Positions 1-8,777 of a stretch of 64,000 bases of DNA are shown here, one piece after another. Under the pieces are notes generated by a model, which saw only the letters and a program-made list of their open reading frames with translations, was not told where the DNA came from and did not search any database. The DNA lies in NCBI RefSeq assembly GCF_017357525.1, contig NZ_CP036172.1, forward strand, positions 2,392,561 to 2,456,560, in the 5' to 3' direction. Both the position numbers and the translations under genes were made by a program. The DNA is from Methanofollis aquaemaris. Its GTDB lineage: Archaea > Halobacteriota > Methanomicrobia > Methanomicrobiales > Methanofollaceae. Within the stretch, counting starts at the first letter, position 1; each line of letters starts with the position of its first letter.

Positions 1-247
1 CAAAGAGCATATCGACGCCGTCGAAGACCGCGCCCGAGGGGTCGGCGGGTTCGACGACGAGGGGGACACCGTAACCCTGCACCTGCTCGCGGAGTTCGGC
101 GAGGTTCTCGCGGGTCACGTTGAGGGTGCCCGAGAGGAGGATGGCGTCGGTCCCTGAGGTCGCCACCTCATCGACGATCGCCTGGTCGAGGTGTTTGTCC
201 GGATCGAGTTTGGTTACGTGTCTCCAGTTTTTCCAGTCCATCTGCAT
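1..247 (-). CDS. Geranylgeranylglyceryl-phosphate synthase family, N-terminal part (runs off the window)
   Basis: About 82 residues are visible, beginning MQMDWKNWRHVTKLDPDKHL and containing ATSGTDAILLSGTLNVT. This is the N-terminal strand and substrate-binding layout of the PcrB/GGGP-synthase TIM-barrel family. The family joins geranylgeranyl diphosphate to sn-glycerol-1-phosphate, the first committed step of archaeal ether-lipid synthesis, in the cytosol or at the membrane face. The C-terminal two thirds lie beyond position 1. The start could be 247 or the second ATG at 241; neither has a strong Shine-Dalgarno site. The gene follows topA by 12 nt on the same strand, so it is probably the last visible gene of the gatCAB-topA operon. 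The family call is fairly secure; the exact lipid substrate is inference. Confidence 0.8.
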   Translation of the reverse strand, partial: MQMDWKNWRHVTKLDPDKHLDQAIVDEVATSGTDAILLSGTLNVTRENLAELREQVQGYGVPLVVEPADPSGAVFDGVDMLF

Positions 248-259
248 GCCGTTCACGTC

Positions 260-3079
260 TTACTTCTTTGTTTTGCGTTCTGTCGATATAGATGCCACGT
301 AGGCCCGGATCTTCTCGACGGCGATCCCCGACTTTGCGGCGGCCTCTTTGGGGTCGGCGGCGGCGAGGGAGGCGGCGTCGGTGATCCCGGCGAGGTAGAG
401 TCTCTCGATCGTCGCCTCGCCGATGCCCGACACCTGGAGAAGTTCCTTCTTCCCGCTTTCGAGTTTCTTCTGGGTGATCTTCTCAGGGGGCTCACGGCCG
501 AGCGCTTCGCAGGCGGTCTGGGCGTGCTTCCAGACCGTCTCCACCCGCACCCCGCTGACCGCGCTGATGTAGGCCGGGTGGAGAGCGGCAAAGTCCTCGG
601 GGCCCGAGATCCCGGCGGCGACATACTTCTTGACGCTGACCGCCGGCAGACCGGCCTCTTTCAGCCGTTTTTCGCTGTTGACCTCCCGCGCCCTGGTCAG
701 GAGGTGTTCGGTCTCCTCGTCGGAGAGCCCGGCTTTTTTCAGGAGTCCGGGTTTCGCCCCGCCGAGGCTCTGGATGTCGTCGATGCCTGCTTCGATCAAC
801 TGCTTTGCGATCTTCGCATGGCTCCGTCGGCGGCGCGGCGGAACCTCGGCGCGGATGAACTTCTTCATCTCCGAACGTCGGCGGAGGAGGTCGAGGACGT
901 CGTTCGCCTCGGCGACCAGGGTTGCCGCTGTCTTTGTCCCGATCCCGAGCCGTCCGGCCAGGTCTTCGGGGGTCATCCTGGCGATCTCGGGCACGGTGTA
1001 GATGTGGCGGGCCTGGAGTTCGGCGAGGAGACCGGGGCTCATCGAGGGCATCATGCGCAACGTCTCCGCATTGGACTCGATATGCGAGCAGAGGGGACAG
1101 CCGATGTCCCAGGGGCGCGCCCCCTTCCTGATCAGCCTGACATGGCTGAGGCCATGCTCTTCGCAGACCTTCTCGACGCGGATGGCCTTGCCCCACATGA
1201 CGCCGGGGAGGCTGATGTTGAAGGTGCACTCAGGGTACCCCGAGCAACCGATGAACTGCGAGGCCCCGTGGGCCTGGCGGAGCTGGAGGTCTTTGCCGCA
1301 GACCGGACAGGGGCCGATGGTACGCTCCGCGACCGTCCGGTCGATGATGCCTTCCCCGATCTGATCCTCGTGTGCTTCGAGCCCTTCGAAGACCGAGTGG
1401 AGCATCCCTCTGGACTCGTTGACGACATCTTCCCCGCTCTTTTTGCGCTCCTTGATCAACTGCATGTGGGCTTCGAGCGTCCGGGTCATGTCAGGCCTGG
1501 TGATGGTGTCGGCATGGGCTTCCAGCGACTCGATCACCGCCCGGCCCACCAGGGTGGGGCGCAGGGGGCCGTCCTGCACGTACCGCCGGGAGATGAGTTT
1601 CTGGATCACCTCGTGGCGGGTGCTCTTCGTGCCGAGGCCGAGTTCTTCCATTGTCTGGATGAGCCGGCTCTGGGTGTAGCGCGGTGGGGGCTGGGTCTCC
1701 TTCTCTTCGAGGTCGACCGAGAGGATGGGGAGACGTTCGCCGACCGTGCAGACCGGAATGATCCGCTCGGCCGCCCTGCTGTATGGGTAGACCCGCCGCC
1801 ACCCCTCCTCTTTCAGCCGTCCGCCGGTGGCGGTGTACGGCTCGCCGCCGGCGTCGAAGTTCACCTTCATGGTGGCCCACTCGGCGTCGGGGGAGAGGGT
1901 GGCAAGGAACCTTCTTACCACGAGTTCGTAGAGTTTCCACCGGTCTTCGCCGAGTTGTTCCCTTGTCGCCGGGCCGGTCGGGTGGATTGGCGGGTGGTCG
2001 GTGCTCGACTTCTTGCCCCGCGTCGGTGTCGGCCGCCGGTGTTTCTCGACCCACCGCGTCTCGTTGGCGAAGGCCGTTTTCGTGAGCATCCCGAGCACCT
2101 CGTCAAGGTCGAGGGTGGCCGGGTAGACGGTGTTGTCGGTCCTCGGGTACGAGATGAACCCGTTCATGTACAGGTCTTCGGCGATCCGCATCGCGTTCGC
2201 CGCGGAGATCCCGACTCTTCCGGCGGCGACCAGGAGAGCGGTCGTATCGAAGGGCGTCGGGGCCCGGTCGTGTTTGACCCCCTCTTTCACCTCGGTGACG
2301 GTGAGCGGATCTTTTGTCCGCTCCTTTGCTCCGAATGCCTCGTCGCGGTCGGTGAACCGCCCGGCGGTGTGACGGAGTTCGAGGGGTGTGTGGTCCTTCT
2401 CGGTCTGGAGGGTGAGCATCCAGTACGGCTCGGGGACGAACCGCTCGATCTCTCTCTCCCGGTCGACGATCATCGCGAGCGTCGGGCTCTGGACCCGGCC
2501 GACCGAGAGGATATTTGCTCCCCCTCGTCTGGCGGCGATGGAGATGAACCTGGTGAGGGAGGCGCCCCAGACCAGGTCGATGATCTGGCGCGACTCGCCC
2601 GCGGCGGCCAGGGCAAAGTCGAGTTCGGTCGGTTCGGCAAAGGCCCGCCTGATCTCCTGCGGGGTGATGGCCGAGAACCTGGCCCTCAGGATCGGCACCC
2701 TCGGGTTGACCGCCTGCACCAGTTCCAGGGCCTCTTTGCCGATCAGTTCGCCCTCGGCATCGAAATCGGTGGCGATGATGACCTGGTCGGCTTTCTTCGC
2801 CATTTTCTGGAGGAGAGCGACGATCTTCTTCTCGGTCGGACGTTTGACGGTGCCGGCGTCGATGAGGCTCCGCGGCGGCCGTTCTGCAGAGCGCCAGTTG
2901 GTATAGCCAGGTTCGAAGTCGACCTCGACGACGTGCCCCTTCAGCCCCACGACAGTGGTGTCGCCAAAGGAGTAGGTGTCGACACCTCCCTCCTTCTTCG
3001 TGGCGACTCTCTGGTCTTCCGCCAGGATGGCGGCGACCCGCCGCGCCGAGATGTTCTTCTCTGCGACGATGAGGCGCAC
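260..3079 (-). CDS. topA: DNA topoisomerase I (type IA) with helix-hairpin-helix tail
   Basis: 939 residues from a GTG start. The N-terminus (LIVAEKN) and DFDAEGE near residue 105 form the Toprim metal site. GFISYPRTDN carries the active-site tyrosine of type IA enzymes, which relax negatively supercoiled DNA through a 5'-phosphotyrosine link. A four-cysteine zinc-finger-like block (CPVCGK...CSGYPEC) follows the core, and a further CPLC pair comes after it. The last roughly 280 residues are unusual: about four degenerate helix-hairpin-helix units (for example GRLGIGTKTAATLVAEA and VSGIGEATIERLYLAG), with a basic RRRR linker, that extend the protein well beyond the usual length. It starts 3 nt after the gatB stop and lies in the same operon. 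The family is certain; a DNA-binding role for the tail is inference. Confidence 0.95.
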   Translation of the reverse strand: MRLIVAEKNISARRVAAILAEDQRVATKKEGGVDTYSFGDTTVVGLKGHVVEVDFEPGYTNWRSAERPPRSLIDAGTVKRPTEKKIVALLQKMAKKADQVIIATDFDAEGELIGKEALELVQAVNPRVPILRARFSAITPQEIRRAFAEPTELDFALAAAGESRQIIDLVWGASLTRFISIAARRGGANILSVGRVQSPTLAMIVDREREIERFVPEPYWMLTLQTEKDHTPLELRHTAGRFTDRDEAFGAKERTKDPLTVTEVKEGVKHDRAPTPFDTTALLVAAGRVGISAANAMRIAEDLYMNGFISYPRTDNTVYPATLDLDEVLGMLTKTAFANETRWVEKHRRPTPTRGKKSSTDHPPIHPTGPATREQLGEDRWKLYELVVRRFLATLSPDAEWATMKVNFDAGGEPYTATGGRLKEEGWRRVYPYSRAAERIIPVCTVGERLPILSVDLEEKETQPPPRYTQSRLIQTMEELGLGTKSTRHEVIQKLISRRYVQDGPLRPTLVGRAVIESLEAHADTITRPDMTRTLEAHMQLIKERKKSGEDVVNESRGMLHSVFEGLEAHEDQIGEGIIDRTVAERTIGPCPVCGKDLQLRQAHGASQFIGCSGYPECTFNISLPGVMWGKAIRVEKVCEEHGLSHVRLIRKGARPWDIGCPLCSHIESNAETLRMMPSMSPGLLAELQARHIYTVPEIARMTPEDLAGRLGIGTKTAATLVAEANDVLDLLRRRSEMKKFIRAEVPPRRRRSHAKIAKQLIEAGIDDIQSLGGAKPGLLKKAGLSDEETEHLLTRAREVNSEKRLKEAGLPAVSVKKYVAAGISGPEDFAALHPAYISAVSGVRVETVWKHAQTACEALGREPPEKITQKKLESGKKELLQVSGIGEATIERLYLAGITDAASLAAADPKEAAAKSGIAVEKIRAYVASISTERKTKK

Positions 3080-3082
3080 GGT

Positions 3083-4525
3083 CTATGACCCCTCCTCAGT
3101 GGAGATACGGGCGGCGATCATAGGAGTGATCTCTCTGGGGTCGGCCTTGCCCCTGGTCTTTTTCATCACCTGTCCGAGCAGGAAGTTGAGGGCGGAGGCT
3201 TTCCCGGCTCTATAGTCGGCGACCGCCTGTTCGTTCTCGGCGATCACCTCGTCGACGACGGCGGCGAAGGCCGAGGCGTCGCCCTTGCCCAGGTTCTGCT
3301 CTTGAACGTACGCGGAGGGCATCGCCGGGCTCCGGCCTTCGAGGACGGCGTCGAGGAGTTTTCTGAGCACATCGACGGCGACGCGGTCGGTGACCTCGCC
3401 GGCGCCGGCGAGGTTGACCAGGTCGGCGAAGTGGTCGAGGGGCACCGTCGTGACCGGCATGTCCCGGTAGTTCAGTTCGCCCTGGAGCGTGTCCGCGGTC
3501 CAGGTGGCCGCGAGCACCGGCTCGGCCTTTGCGGCCAGGGCCTCGTAGAACTCGGCGAGACGGAGGTCGCCGGTGAGCGTCCTCGCGTGGTTGAGGGAGA
3601 GACCGTACTGGCTCATGAACCGGTCGCGCCGTGCGTCGGGGAGTTCGGGAAGGGCGATTTTGGCCACCCAGTCCTGCACCCGCAGGGGGCGGAGGTCGGG
3701 TTCGGGGAAGTAACGGTAGTCGGTCTCGGTCTCCTTGGACCTGGCCGAGGTGGTGATCCCGCGGCCTTCCTGGAAGTGGCGGGTCTCGCGTTCGACCTGG
3801 GCGCCGCGGCGGATGAGGCTCTTCTGTCTGGTGATCTCGAAAGTGAGCGCCTTCTCCACGCCCTTGTATGAGGTGATGTTCTTCACCTCGACCCGCTCGG
3901 AGCCTTTGATGGAGATGTTGGCGTCCACACGGAGGGCACCCTCGCGTTCGCCGTCGAAGATGCCGAGGTACTCCAGGGTGGCCCTGAGTTTGTTGAGGAA
4001 CCGCCGCGCCTCCTTTGGCGAGCGGAGATCGGGCTCGGTGACGATCTCGATGAGCGGGATCCCGCTCCGGTTGTAGTCGACCAGGGTGTACCTGGCCCTG
4101 CCGACCCCGCCCATGTGCACGAGTTTGCCGGGGTCTTCTTCGAGGTGGATCCTGGTGATCCTGATCTTCTTCTCCTTGCCCTCGTCGTCCTCGATCTCAA
4201 GGATGCCTCGCTCGGCAAGCGGCCGGTCGTACATCGTGATCTGGTAGCCCTTCGGGAGGTCGGGGTAGAAGTAGTTCTTCCTGGCAAACTCCGACTCTTC
4301 GAGGACTTCGAGGTTGAGGGCCTTGGCGACCCTGAGGGCGTACTCGACGGCCTTTTTGTTGACCATCGGCATCGCGCCCGGCAGACCGATGCAGACCGGG
4401 CAGACGTGGGTGTTCGGGCCGTCCTCTTTGTAGTCGGTCGAACATCCGCAGAAGAGTTTGGTCTGCGTGTTCAACTGACAGTGGATCTCGAGCCCGATGA
4501 TGACGTCGGTGTGCTGCGTGCTCAT
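3083..4525 (-). CDS. gatB: Asp/Glu-tRNA(Asn/Gln) amidotransferase subunit B
   Basis: 480 residues beginning [20 protein letters not shown], with the GatB signature region [14 protein letters not shown] and the cysteine cluster FCGCSTD...CPVCIGLPG that binds zinc. GatB holds the misacylated tRNA and activates its carboxylate with ATP, using ammonia delivered from GatA. The C-terminal helical YqeY/tail domain is present (about residues 330-480). The ATG overlaps the gatA stop codon (ATGA), showing translational coupling. An in-frame extension upstream of this start is only gatA read in another frame and was excluded. With GatA and GatC it forms the GatCAB complex that makes Asn-tRNA and/or Gln-tRNA by transamidation. 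Confidence 0.96.
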   Translation of the reverse strand: MSTQHTDVIIGLEIHCQLNTQTKLFCGCSTDYKEDGPNTHVCPVCIGLPGAMPMVNKKAVEYALRVAKALNLEVLEESEFARKNYFYPDLPKGYQITMYDRPLAERGILEIEDDEGKEKKIRITRIHLEEDPGKLVHMGGVGRARYTLVDYNRSGIPLIEIVTEPDLRSPKEARRFLNKLRATLEYLGIFDGEREGALRVDANISIKGSERVEVKNITSYKGVEKALTFEITRQKSLIRRGAQVERETRHFQEGRGITTSARSKETETDYRYFPEPDLRPLRVQDWVAKIALPELPDARRDRFMSQYGLSLNHARTLTGDLRLAEFYEALAAKAEPVLAATWTADTLQGELNYRDMPVTTVPLDHFADLVNLAGAGEVTDRVAVDVLRKLLDAVLEGRSPAMPSAYVQEQNLGKGDASAFAAVVDEVIAENEQAVADYRAGKASALNFLLGQVMKKTRGKADPREITPMIAARISTEEGS

Positions 4526-5820
4526 GCCCGCACCTCCTCGAAGGCGGCGGCGGCATCGATGATCCGCTCCTCCCCGAAGTGTGGGCCGATGAGTTGCAGT
4601 CCGACCGGGAGGTTGTCGACGGTGCCGCAGGGCACCGAGATCGCCGGCACGCCCGCGAGGTTGGCCGGGACGGTGAGGATGTCGGCGAGGTACATCGAGA
4701 GCGGGTCGCTCTTCTCGCCGAGTCTGAAGGCGGTCGTCGGCATCGTCGGGCCGGCGACGATGTCGACGTCGGCGAAGAGGCGGGCGAAATCTTCTCTCAC
4801 GTTCTTCCTGGCCGCCTGGGCCTTGCCGTAGTATTTGCCGTAGTACCCGGCGGAGAGGGCGAAGGCCCCGAGCATGATCCGCCGGCGGACCTCGGCGCCG
4901 AAGTGCTCTTTGCGGTGGTCCTGGTAGGCGTCGTGCCAGGAGCGGATGGTGTCCGCACCCGGCCCGTACCTGACGCCGTCGAAACGGGCCAGGTTCGAGG
5001 AGGCCTCGCAGGTGCAGGTGACGTAGTACGCGGCGAGGGCGTACTGCATGCTCGGCATCGTGCACTCGACAACCTCGGCGCCGAGTTCGGTGAACCTCTC
5101 GATGGCCGCCCGCACCTGTGCGGCGACGGCGGGGTCGACGCCCTTCCCGAAGAACTCGGCCGGGACGCCGATCCGCAGGCCCTTCACCTCGGGGGTGGGG
5201 GTGTGGTCGTACGGGCGGTCCAGGGAAGTGGCGTCGCGGGGGTCGTGCCCGGCGATGGCCGAGAAGAGTCGTGAGACGTCCCTGACGGTCCGCCCCATCG
5301 GCCCGACGCCTTCGAGCGAGTTGGCGTAGGCGATGAGCCCGTACCGGGAGGTCCGGCCGTAGGTGGGTTTGAGCCCGACGATCCCGCAGAAGGCGGCCGG
5401 GCACCGGATCGAGCCGCCGGTGTCGGTGCCGAGGGCCATGTCGACGAGACCGCCGGCGATGGCCGCGGCGCTCCCGCCCGACGAGCCGCCCGGCACTCTG
5501 CTCATGTCGACCGGGTTGGTGGTCGGGCCGTAGGCGCTCGACTCGGTGGTGGTCCCCATCCCGAACTCGTCCATGTTGGTCTTGCCGACGATGGCGGCCC
5601 CGGCCTCCCTGAGGAGGGTGACGACGTGGGCGTCGTATGGCGGGACATAGCCCTTGAGGATGGCGGAGCCGCAGGTGGTCTGGGTCCCGGCGGTGGAGAT
5701 GTTGTCCTTGACGGCGATCCTGACCCCGGCGAGGGGTCCGTCGTCCTGGTGTTCAACATTTCGGCAGACGGTGACGAAGGCGTTCCAGCGGTCTTCTGCG
5801 TCGAAGGTGACGATTCCCAT
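4522..5820 (-). CDS. gatA: Asp/Glu-tRNA amidotransferase subunit A (glutaminase)
   Basis: 432 residues of the amidase-signature family. The Lys-cisSer-Ser triad is visible: VKDNIST carries the lysine, [10 protein letters not shown] the glycine/serine-rich motif, and [11 protein letters not shown] the nucleophilic serine. GatA hydrolyses glutamine and channels ammonia to GatB. The length is slightly shorter than many bacterial GatA proteins, but no motif is missing. The ATG follows the gatC stop directly (TAGATG) and the stop overlaps the gatB start, so the three subunits should be made in balanced amounts from one message. Confidence 0.96.
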   Translation of the reverse strand: MGIVTFDAEDRWNAFVTVCRNVEHQDDGPLAGVRIAVKDNISTAGTQTTCGSAILKGYVPPYDAHVVTLLREAGAAIVGKTNMDEFGMGTTTESSAYGPTTNPVDMSRVPGGSSGGSAAAIAGGLVDMALGTDTGGSIRCPAAFCGIVGLKPTYGRTSRYGLIAYANSLEGVGPMGRTVRDVSRLFSAIAGHDPRDATSLDRPYDHTPTPEVKGLRIGVPAEFFGKGVDPAVAAQVRAAIERFTELGAEVVECTMPSMQYALAAYYVTCTCEASSNLARFDGVRYGPGADTIRSWHDAYQDHRKEHFGAEVRRRIMLGAFALSAGYYGKYYGKAQAARKNVREDFARLFADVDIVAGPTMPTTAFRLGEKSDPLSMYLADILTVPANLAGVPAISVPCGTVDNLPVGLQLIGPHFGEERIIDAAAAFEEVRA

Positions 5821-6093
5821 CTAGAGCACCACCCGCGGGGCCTTGATGTAACCGTCTTCCGACTCGCCGGCGATCTTCAGGATGTCGTCGAGGGGGAGGG
5901 AGGCGACGACTTCGTCGTCTCTGAAGACGTTGGTCGTCCCGGCCTCTGGTCTTTCACCGGCCTCCACCTGGTCGAGGAGGTCGAAATAGTCCAGGATTGC
6001 GTTGAACTGCCCGGTGAATTCGGCGAGTTCTTCGCTGGATATCCCGATATCTGCGAGTATTGCGATATGTGCTACCTCAGTTTCAGAAACCAT
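5821..6093 (-). CDS. gatC: Asp/Glu-tRNA amidotransferase subunit C
   Basis: 90 residues (MVSETEVAHIAILADIGISS...) with the GatC pattern of a short helix, ELAEFTGQFNAILDYFDLLDQV, and a C-terminal stretch ending in KAPRVVL. GatC is the small scaffold that stabilises GatA on GatB. A longer frame exists upstream, but it crosses the likely promoter and does not resemble GatC, so the ATG at 6093 was chosen. It is the first gene of the gatC-gatA-gatB-topA run. A TATA-like box lies about 42 nt upstream. Confidence 0.9.
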   Translation of the reverse strand: MVSETEVAHIAILADIGISSEELAEFTGQFNAILDYFDLLDQVEAGERPEAGTTNVFRDDEVVASLPLDDILKIAGESEDGYIKAPRVVL

Positions 6094-6134
6094 GCATGTC
6101 CCTACCCATGTCAGATAAGTACCCTTGTACCGAC

Positions 6135-6143
6135 TTTTTATAA
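6135..6143 (-). promoter_or_regulatory. TATA-like box for the gatC operon
   Basis: On the minus strand TTATAAAAA lies 42 nt before the gatC ATG. An archaeal transcript would begin about 25 nt downstream, leaving a short leader. The call rests on sequence and spacing only. Confidence 0.45.
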
Positions 6144-6873
6144 CCGTTATGATACGGCCAGCAGTCGGATTTATTTTTTGTACAGGGGAAAACAAATACG
6201 TTTCAGCCGATATTTCCCTTTTCCTCTGAAGGTTGAATCTCGCATGGTAATAAAAGTGCCCGATATGCGAAGGGCATTGACGGTGCTGCACGAACTGAAG
6301 AAACAGGTGGATTTGATGACTTTATGAGAATCTTTCAGACTGATCTCTCTGCAGTGGGCGGGTCGTCGCCAGGTTGCCCCCGCGCAAAAGAGGGGGCCTG
6401 TGAGATCGGCACCCGGCATCGTCGCTCCCGTTGTCATCATTGTGTTCTGTGGGAGGTCCGGGGATATCCCCGCGTGAGGGAACGAGCGACGGAGATCCTG
6501 ACGTGAAAATCTTGTGAAACAATAATTCAGTCAATTATTTCTCTCATGAGAGAAGAGTGGGGTGAGGTAGATGCCACACGCCGCCGCCCCGCTACATCTA
6601 TCGCAGCGGCCGAGATCGGTGCGCACCCGCGTGAAATCCCGGCAACGTCTCTTGCAGCAAACCCTTCCGTTTTGCAGTCGTTTGCGGCAGTTCGCGGGAG
6701 GCGACGTCACACAACGGGCGGCGCGGTGGAGGTTGATCCGATTTTTCTCTGCCAGACGTCGAGATCACCGGATCAGTTACAACATTTCGGGTTTCGCACA
6801 CACACCCACCCGCAGACCCATGAGTATCCGGGCTACCGGGTGGGTGTGGGTTTTGCCGTAATATAGTACTAAG

Positions 6874-6891
6874 AGAGAGACGCGTCTCTCT
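6874..6891. repeat. Perfect 18-bp palindrome flanked by AGTACT
   Basis: AGAGAGACGCGTCTCTCT is self-complementary over 18 bp, and AGTACT hexamers flank it at 6865-6870 and 6901-6906. It sits far from any gene start. It may be an operator, a cruciform or a relic of a mobile element; no function is assigned. Confidence 0.5.
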
Positions 6892-7184
6892 ATCTATACT
6901 AGTACTGTCAGTTTCAACGTCGTCCCTCGCCGTTTGATCCTCGCGGCAACCGCTGCAATCCTGTGGTAAACCTGCTGCAATGTTGCAAGAGTCGGCGGGG
7001 CCGGGACCGTCGTCCCGGTCCTGTCCCCCGGTGCGATAGATGGGGAAGGCCATCCCCATCGAAAAATGTGTCCTTGCCGTCTCGCGCCGGGGGGAGACTC
7101 CCGTACTCCCCACGTCGAGGATTGGCGGAGGACGGCAGACCCCTCTTCAGGTGCATCGATGGAGCCTTCCCGTCCTATCTTCTT

Positions 7185-7336
7185 CCCGGGGGTTCCGGGG
7201 GCAGCGCCCCCGGCACCGATGTTTTGGAAGGCATGATGATCAGGCGTGCCGCCCCAACCGCAGCATCTTCCCCGCCGTCTCGCACCGGGGGGAGACACCC
7301 CGGACCCCCGACGGATCGAAGATAGGGGGGGCGGCG
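7185..7336 (-). repeat. Dispersed repeat family F1, copy 1
   Basis: About 150 bp containing a GGGGGCAGCGCCCCC hairpin, the core GGCATGATGATCAGGCGTGC, and CCGTCTCGCACCGGGGGGAG. Read on the minus strand it aligns with 26230-26376 and 58905-58988. A more diverged relative lies directly before it at about 7010-7170. Confidence 0.7.
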
Positions 7337-7350
7337 ATTGCGTGAGGTGC

Positions 7351-7447
7351 CCATCGATTCTTCTGTCTTGAAAAGAAAGCGATCAAGCGGTGAGAAATTT
7401 TCATCCCGTATGCTTGAACCCGGGGTTCATGCCCGATTCTACAGAGC
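7351..7447 (-). repeat. Dispersed repeat family F3, copy 1
   Basis: On the minus strand this contains ATGAACCCCGGGTTCAAGCA followed by TACGGGATGAAAAT. It aligns with 26101-26156 and, over nearly 100 bp, with 62083-62181. It lies directly downstream of the asparagine-synthetase-like gene stop. Confidence 0.7.
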
Positions 7448-7463
7448 CGAAACTCCGTTCAAT

Positions 7464-8486
7464 TCAGCGTTCCTCTTCGCCCAGCATTTGCAGGTAGTCG
7501 GCAACACGGCGACAACCCTGGCGACGTGCGAGTTTCTGGATCGTCTTCCAGATCCCGCTGCCGTACTGCATCGCTTTCTTCTCCGCCGCGGCGAATTCGA
7601 GAGGAATGTGCCGTTCCGCGACCGTTCTCAGGGGTCGTTTGCGCACGCCCCCCTCGATGAGGGAGGCCGCGGGGATGGCGCGGGCCGCCGCCGCCACGCG
7701 CAGGTCGAGGTACGGGGGCGAGAATGCAGTACCATAAGAGGAGGCCACCGCCCGGTCCCTGGCCACCTGGCGGGGAAGGTCGAGACGGTCGCGTTCGAGT
7801 TCTGCGGCGAGATCAGGGCTTTTGAGGTACCGTGCATACCCGCCGAAGAGTTCGTCGGCGCCCTGGCCGGTGAGCATCCAGGGGTAGCCGCGGTCCCGCG
7901 CCCACCTTGCGACGAAGATCTCGGTCGCGGCGATGGAGGCGTCGACGGGGTTTGGGGTGCCGAGGAGAGCGACGGCCTCGCGGAGCGCTTCTTCGACCTC
8001 GGGCACGGTGACGGTCACGGCGTCGCACTCGATCCCGCAGGCCGCGGCGAGGGCGAGGGCCAGGCGGCGGTCGTGGGAGTCTTCGAGCCCGACGACGACG
8101 GCCGGCCTTTGCGCAAGGGCGGCGACGAGTGCGGAGTCCACCCCACCGGAGAGGGCGACGGCGGTGTCGTCGGTCGCCCTGAGTTCGACGGCGGTGAGGA
8201 TTGCGGCCTCCAGGTCGCCTGCCGGGTGGGCCGGGTCGACTTCGCCGACGACCTCGCCATAGCGGGTGAGCGTGCCGGCCGGCGAGGGGCCGTCCCTGAT
8301 CCCGAAGCGGTCCCGCGCCGTCCACTCGCCGTACCTCAGGAAAAACTCCCCGCCAAAGAGGGTGGGGGCGAGAGGGTCGGCGCCGAAGGCCGCCTGCACC
8401 TCCTCTTTAGAGAGGCGGCGGCCGTCCATCTCCACCCATCCGTCGAGGTAAAATTCGACCCTGCCGTCCGCTCCTGTGCTGCTCAT
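7464..8486 (-). CDS. Asparagine-synthetase-like PP-loop protein
   Basis: 340 residues from MSSTGADGRVEFYLDGWVEM. The PP-loop ATP-pyrophosphatase motif AVALSGGVDSALVAAL sits near residue 105, followed by the Asn-synthase C-domain motif LTGQGADELFGGYARY and later KKAMQYGSG. These bind ATP and activate a carboxylate by adenylation. The N-terminal part is short and lacks the Met-Cys glutaminase nucleophile of true AsnB, so the protein should not use glutamine by itself. It may be an archaeal ammonia-dependent or other-substrate member of the family. The start at 8486 was chosen over an upstream extension because the extra residues are low-complexity and resemble nothing in the family. Repeat F3 lies directly after the stop. 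Confidence 0.8.
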   Translation of the reverse strand: MSSTGADGRVEFYLDGWVEMDGRRLSKEEVQAAFGADPLAPTLFGGEFFLRYGEWTARDRFGIRDGPSPAGTLTRYGEVVGEVDPAHPAGDLEAAILTAVELRATDDTAVALSGGVDSALVAALAQRPAVVVGLEDSHDRRLALALAAACGIECDAVTVTVPEVEEALREAVALLGTPNPVDASIAATEIFVARWARDRGYPWMLTGQGADELFGGYARYLKSPDLAAELERDRLDLPRQVARDRAVASSYGTAFSPPYLDLRVAAAARAIPAASLIEGGVRKRPLRTVAERHIPLEFAAAEKKAMQYGSGIWKTIQKLARRQGCRRVADYLQMLGEEER

Positions 8487-8670
8487 TGTGGGTAGGTTTG
8501 GTGCCGACCGATATGATACTCCCGCATGGGGAACGCGAGTGGAAGTGGGGTATAAGTCGGACACACATCCGGATCCGCCGGCGGGAACGCCTGTGAGATC
8601 CTCGGACGAGTCTTTGAATCCCAATTTATCTATTGGAATCTATATGCTGTGGCCAAATCTGTTCGGAGTT

Positions 8671-8690
8671 TTATTAATCCACATTTTTGA
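8671..8690 (+). promoter_or_regulatory. Upstream element shared by the two surface-protein genes (copy 1)
   Basis: A 20-nt sequence, TTATTAATCCACATTTTTGA, that matches 15420-15439 at 19 of 20 positions. It lies about 88 nt before the proposed start at 8778, in an A+T-rich tract. It may be a promoter or a regulator site. Confidence 0.45.
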
Positions 8691-8777
8691 ATGCTGAATA
8701 AATCGACAATAGCATATATGATATCTTGATTATATCTACTCGATAACCTTTCCTACAGTTTTCAGGAGGGAAACGAC

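Larger units (their letters stand above)
6094..7463. other. Gene-free, repeat-rich intergenic region
   Basis: About 1.37 kb with no protein-coding gene that I can support. The frames here are short, lack Shine-Dalgarno sites and resemble no family. It holds an inverted repeat with arms near 6799-6812 and 6838-6850 followed by TTTT, a perfect 18-bp palindrome at 6874-6891, a diverged G+C-rich element at about 7010-7170, and dispersed repeats F1 and F3 (separate entries). A 27-codon frame at 6244-6327 (plus strand) could be a gene remnant, but nothing supports it. Confidence 0.6.

Noticed and set aside
191-3088. A 965-codon open frame opposite topA
   Set aside because: The minus strand has all type IA topoisomerase motifs. 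The plus frame is a shadow caused by high G+C codon use.
6244-6327. A 27-codon plus-strand frame (MVIKVPDMRRALTVLHELKK...)
   Set aside because: The composition looks protein-like, but there is no ribosome site, no promoter and no family. It may be a remnant but cannot be supported as a gene.
6598-7298. Minus-strand frames of 80-171 codons in the gatC/asparagine-synthetase gap
   Set aside because: They run through G+C-rich repeats, have no ribosome site and show low-complexity sequence.
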